Shown: piece by piece, positions 61,075-64,000 of the stretch | How the letters are laid out: every line of letters starts with the position of its first letter | Numbering within the stretch: position 1 is the first letter of the stretch | Source: Candidatus Gallispira edinburgensis | Lineage (GTDB): Bacteria > Bacillota > Clostridia > Lachnospirales > CAG-274 | Assembly: GCA_904395805.1 (NCBI GenBank) | Contig: CAJFNV010000011.1 | Coordinates: 25,991 to 89,990, forward strand | DNA: 64,000 nucleotides | Direction of reading: 5' to 3' | The notes under the pieces: model-generated | Told to the model about the DNA's origin: nothing | The model's input: only the letters and a program-made list of their open reading frames with translations | Databases searched by the model: none | Made by a program: the position numbers and the translations under genes

Positions 61075-61349
61075 CAAAAAAGCCCCAAACTGCAATAATT
61101 ACAGCTTAGGGCGAACTAAAACAAGTCCGTGGTACCACCTAAATTCGGATAAATATCCGCACTCTCAGGCACATCAATGCCTTATCTCTGTTACGGGAGA
61201 AACCCGGTGAAGCTTACTTAAACCGTAGTTCGTTGGGCTCACAGCTCAAAGATGGGTTGGACATCTTTTCAATAAAGGCTCACAGCAACCGCCTTCTCTC
61301 TGAAAATCCGAGATGCTTACTATTTCTTATCATAGCTTTTGTGTTCATT
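61075..61349 (-). promoter_or_regulatory. T-box riboswitch leader of proS
   Basis: The minus strand carries the T-box consensus AGGTGGTACCACGG (about 61129-61142). Upstream are the Stem I parts, including GGCGGTTGCTGTGAGCC and GAGCTGTGAGCCC, and downstream the terminator GCCCTAAGCTG with CAGTTTGGGGC and TTTTTT (61075-61112). A probable specifier is CCC (61254-61256) six bases before GAGC, as in other T-boxes with the codon a few bases before GAG. CCC encodes proline, matching proS. Uncharged tRNA-Pro should favour antitermination. Confidence 0.93.
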
Positions 61350-61356
61350 TTTAGGT

Positions 61357-61385
61357 ATTATAGCATACATACAAAGGAAAGTCAA
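61357..61385 (-). promoter_or_regulatory. Promoter of the T-box/proS transcript
   Basis: On the minus strand TTGACT (61380-61385), 17 bp, perfect TATAAT (61357-61362). Confidence 0.88.
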
Positions 61386-61439
61386 TCCACACATGATTAT
61401 CTTATATTATTTTTTTCTTTTAGACATATATTAAAAGCA

Positions 61440-61468
61440 AAAGGCACTGTTATATAACAGCACCTTTC
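61440..61468 (-). terminator. Terminator of feoB
   Basis: On the minus strand AAAGGTGCTGTT pairs with AACAGTGCCTTT around ATAT, then TTGCTTTT. Confidence 0.8.
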
Positions 61469-61487
61469 AGTAAACTATTTTATGTAA

Positions 61488-63827
61488 TTAAAACAACACA
61501 CCTATTATTCGCACAATAAGTGCTGCACACCACGCAATAACACACTGTCCCACTACTACACCAAGAGCCCATTTTCTTCCGAGCTCACGTCTTATTGATG
61601 CAATTGCAGCAACACATGGAGTATACAGCAGACAAAACACAAGCAAAGCCATAGCACTTACAGGTGTCAGTATAGCACCAAGTACTTGTCCCGACGGTAT
61701 CAGCACAGATAATGTTGAAACAACGCTTTCCTTTGCCATAAAACCGCTTATTAAAGCCGTTGAAATCCTCCAGTCGTCAAATCCCAGAGGCTTAAAAACA
61801 GGAGAAATAAAGCCTGCTATTGTTGCAAGTATACTGTTCTGTGAATCCGCTACCATATTCAGTCTGAAATCAAATGTCTGCAAAAACCATATAACAATTG
61901 TTGCTATAAATATGATTGTAAAAGCTCTGTGAAGGAAATCTTCCGCTTTTTCCCAAAGAAGCATTGCTACGTTTTTAGCTCCCGGCATACGGTAATTTGG
62001 AAGTTCCATAACAAAAGGAACGGGATCACCTTTAAACATACTTTCTTTCATGACCAATGCCGCAAGAACTCCCAGTGCAATACCTATAAAATACAGTCCT
62101 ATCATAACGATAGCACCATGCTTCGGAAAAAAAGCAGCAGTAAAAAATCCGTATATAGGTAACTTAGCGGAACAGCTCATAAAAGGCGTAAGTAGTATTG
62201 TCATCTTTCTGTCTCTTTCGGAAGAAAGTGTTCTGCTTGCCATTACCCCCGGCACAGTACAGCCAAATCCTATAAGCATCGGAACGATACTTCTGCCTGA
62301 TAACCCGATTTTACGTAAAAGCTTGTCCATTACAAAGGCAACTCTTGCCATATATCCGCTGTCTTCAAGGAGTGAAAGGAAGAAAAACAGCGTAACAATA
62401 ACAGGCAGAAAGCTAAGCACACTTCCCACACCGGTGAAAATACCGTCAATTATAAGTGAATGAAGGGCATCATTTACATTTGCGGCACTAAGAGCGGCAT
62501 CTGTAACATCCGTAAGCCACGTTATTCCCATGTCAAGCAGATCCGATAACCGTGCACCTATTACATTAAATGTCAGCCAGAACACAAGAGCCATAATTCC
62601 CACAAACGCAGGAATAGCAGTATATTTTCCCGTTAGTATTCTGTCAATTTTTCTGCTTCTTATATGTTCTTTACTTTCCTTTGGCTTAACTACAGTCCTG
62701 TCACATACCTTCTGTATAAAACGGAATCTCATATCTGCTATAGCCGCAGCTCTGTCAAGACCTCGTTCCGTTTCCATTTGATATATTATGTGTTCTATCA
62801 TTTCCACTTCATTCCGCTGGAGCTTAAGCTTTTCCATGATCATCTTATCACCCTCAGCAAGCTTTGAAGCAGCAAAACGCACGGGTATTCCCGCTCTTTC
62901 GGCATGATCCTCTATAAGATGCATTATACCGTGTATACATCTGTGTACTGCACTTCCCTCATCATCCGAACTGCAGAAATCAACTCTGCCGGGCTTTTCC
63001 TGATATTTTGCAATATGTATGGCATGGTCAACAAGCTCACCTATTCCCTCATTCTTAGCTGCTGAAACAGGCACAACGGGAATTCCAAGCATTTCCTCCA
63101 TTTCATTAATATGTATAGAGCCTCCGTTTTCCCTCACCTCATCCATCATATTAAGGGCTAAAACCATAGGGATATCAAGCTCCATAAGCTGCATTGTAAG
63201 ATAGAGATTTCTCTCAATATTTGATGCATCCACAATATTGATAATTCCCTTTGGCTTCTCGTTAAGTATAAATTCTCTTGTTACAATTTCCTCACTGCTG
63301 TAGGGTGACATGGAATATATTCCCGGCAGGTCGGTAATAAGTGTATTGCTGTGGCCTGTAATAACTCCGTCTTTTCTGTCAACTGTTACTCCCGGGAAAT
63401 TCCCCACATGCTGATTTGAACCTGTAAGTCTGTTAAAAAGTGTAGTCTTTCCGCAGTTCTGATTACCTGCAAGGGCAAATGTTATTGTTTCACCATCAGG
63501 CAGAGGATGCTCATCAGCCTTTACATGATATTTTCCTCCTTCACCAAGTCCGGGATGAGGAATACTTTTCTTTCTTTCGATTCCCTTTTCAACAGAATGC
63601 TTTGTTATTTCTCTTATTTTGATTTTTTCAGCATCATCTAAACGTATTGTAAGCTCATATCCGTGAATTTTCAGCTCCATAGGGTCGCCCATGGGAGCCA
63701 GTTTTATTAAAGTAACTTCCGCTCCGGGAATAAGTCCCATATCAAGAAAATGCTGTCTTAAAGCCCCCTCTCCGCCAACGGAGAGTATAACAGCAGATTT
63801 TCCGATTTCCAGTTCTTTTAAGTTCAT
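61488..63827 (-). CDS. feoB: FeoA-FeoB fusion, ferrous iron transporter
   Basis: A 779-residue protein. Residues 1-75 are an FeoA (SH3-like) domain (ALRQHFLDMGLIPGAEVTLI, LTIRLDDAEKIKI). The FeoB G domain follows with G1 GNQNCGKTT, HVGNFPGVTVD, G3 DLPGIYS and G4 LNMMDE. The transport part has about eight membrane segments with the family text LLIGFGCTVPGVMASRT and LTPFMSCSAKLPIY. It imports Fe2+ with GTP hydrolysis. Fusion of FeoA to FeoB occurs in some anaerobes and keeps the two in fixed ratio. The ATG at 63827 follows AAGGAG. A promoter is not clear. Confidence 0.96.
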   Translation of the reverse strand: MNLKELEIGKSAVILSVGGEGALRQHFLDMGLIPGAEVTLIKLAPMGDPMELKIHGYELTIRLDDAEKIKIREITKHSVEKGIERKKSIPHPGLGEGGKYHVKADEHPLPDGETITFALAGNQNCGKTTLFNRLTGSNQHVGNFPGVTVDRKDGVITGHSNTLITDLPGIYSMSPYSSEEIVTREFILNEKPKGIINIVDASNIERNLYLTMQLMELDIPMVLALNMMDEVRENGGSIHINEMEEMLGIPVVPVSAAKNEGIGELVDHAIHIAKYQEKPGRVDFCSSDDEGSAVHRCIHGIMHLIEDHAERAGIPVRFAASKLAEGDKMIMEKLKLQRNEVEMIEHIIYQMETERGLDRAAAIADMRFRFIQKVCDRTVVKPKESKEHIRSRKIDRILTGKYTAIPAFVGIMALVFWLTFNVIGARLSDLLDMGITWLTDVTDAALSAANVNDALHSLIIDGIFTGVGSVLSFLPVIVTLFFFLSLLEDSGYMARVAFVMDKLLRKIGLSGRSIVPMLIGFGCTVPGVMASRTLSSERDRKMTILLTPFMSCSAKLPIYGFFTAAFFPKHGAIVMIGLYFIGIALGVLAALVMKESMFKGDPVPFVMELPNYRMPGAKNVAMLLWEKAEDFLHRAFTIIFIATIVIWFLQTFDFRLNMVADSQNSILATIAGFISPVFKPLGFDDWRISTALISGFMAKESVVSTLSVLIPSGQVLGAILTPVSAMALLVFCLLYTPCVAAIASIRRELGRKWALGVVVGQCVIAWCAALIVRIIGVLF

Positions 63828-63900
63828 TAGTTACACTCCTTATGTAAAATATCAATATAAAGGCAAGATTTTAAATCATTCCTGTCCCTTTATATACATA

Positions 63901-63926
63901 AAGGGTGTCACTTACGCAACACCCTT
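63901..63926. terminator. Hairpin upstream of feoB
   Basis: AAGGGTGT pairs with ACACCCTT across ten bases. It probably ends the transcript of the gene cut by the window edge. Confidence 0.5.
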
Positions 63927-63932
63927 ATTACA

Positions 63933-64000
63933 TTAAGCCTCTTTAGCGCTTGCTGCTCCTCTCTGCTCCTTTGCAAGATTCTTCTCAGCCACGGCTTACA
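63933..64000 (-). other. Window-edge sequence, reading frame unclear
   Basis: The minus strand has a protein-like stretch AEKNLAKEQRGAASAKEA ending in TAA at 63933, but a stop stands in the same frame at 63996-63998, so it is at most 20 codons here. Another frame, ending in TGA at 63908, is open to the edge and starts KPWLRRILQRS. Either could be the end of a gene that precedes the hairpin at 63901; I cannot choose. Confidence 0.25.

Overview
The window looks like chromosomal DNA of a low-GC, strictly anaerobic, endospore-forming Clostridia member, probably a plant-fibre-using gut Lachnospirales-type organism. This rests on the AT-rich composition, strong GGAGG ribosome sites, GerW and GerMN sporulation-type proteins, [FeFe]-hydrogenase maturases, desulfoferrodoxin, a dockerin-bearing secreted protein, a GH43 glycosidase and a T-box on proS. 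No species name can be given from sequence alone. Most of the window is ordinary core genome. The accessory pieces are one IS256-family insertion, one decayed acetyltransferase and a palindrome-rich noncoding module.

Layout. 1-5.7 kb (minus): tsaE-tsaB-rimI-Lon-like protease and a small zinc-ribbon membrane protein behind one promoter, plus a secreted protein cut by the window edge. 5.8-6.07 kb: noncoding palindrome cluster. 6.07-9.4 kb: an amidase and two tandem membrane-anchored HtrA proteases. 9.5-12.5 kb (plus): TM1266-type regulator, hydG, hydF. 12.6-18.9 kb (minus): a stalk-type secreted protein, DUF1385, prmC, prfA and glgP as one unit. 19-23.8 kb: a secreted esterase, a flavodoxin under a MerR-type promoter, a DUF6514 gene with a small upstream ORF, a polysaccharide deacetylase, then carbonic anhydrase plus DUF1810 under a promoter overlaid by a perfect palindrome. 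23.9-29.1 kb (plus): alkaline phosphatase-YibE/F, two flavin oxidoreductases, a short promoter-to-terminator unit, and a class-I glutamine-amidotransferase-like hydrolase.

29.19-30.75 kb is a complete IS256-family element (24-bp ends, 8-bp target duplication) with a frameshifted transposase. 30.9-34.1 kb holds a metallo-beta-lactamase-fold hydrolase, a broken GNAT gene and a coiled-coil DUF2130 protein. 34.4-52.7 kb (minus) is a nearly gapless 18-kb run: two radical-SAM-associated genes, RNase E/G, an LRR-dockerin protein, rnhB, Nudix, yraN, pgeF, DUF512, der, plsY, gpsA, GH43, four small sporulation or membrane genes, and guaA. 52.8-56.3 kb (minus): comEA-like gene, response regulator, histidine kinase, GerMN lipoprotein-like gene. 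56.4-59.3 kb (plus): D,D-carboxypeptidase, acetyltransferase, desulfoferrodoxin and a 39-residue membrane protein. 59.3-63.8 kb (minus): proS with a T-box leader, then a fused FeoA-FeoB iron transporter.

The most unusual signals are regulatory: the palindrome over the carbonic anhydrase promoter, the 19-bp-spacer MerR-type flavodoxin promoter, a 75-nt leader with competing hairpins upstream of the C26 hydrolase, a hairpin that starts almost exactly at the predicted transcription start of the 39-residue membrane protein, and the 280-bp palindrome cluster. I saw no CRISPR array, rRNA, tRNA, prophage or defence island.
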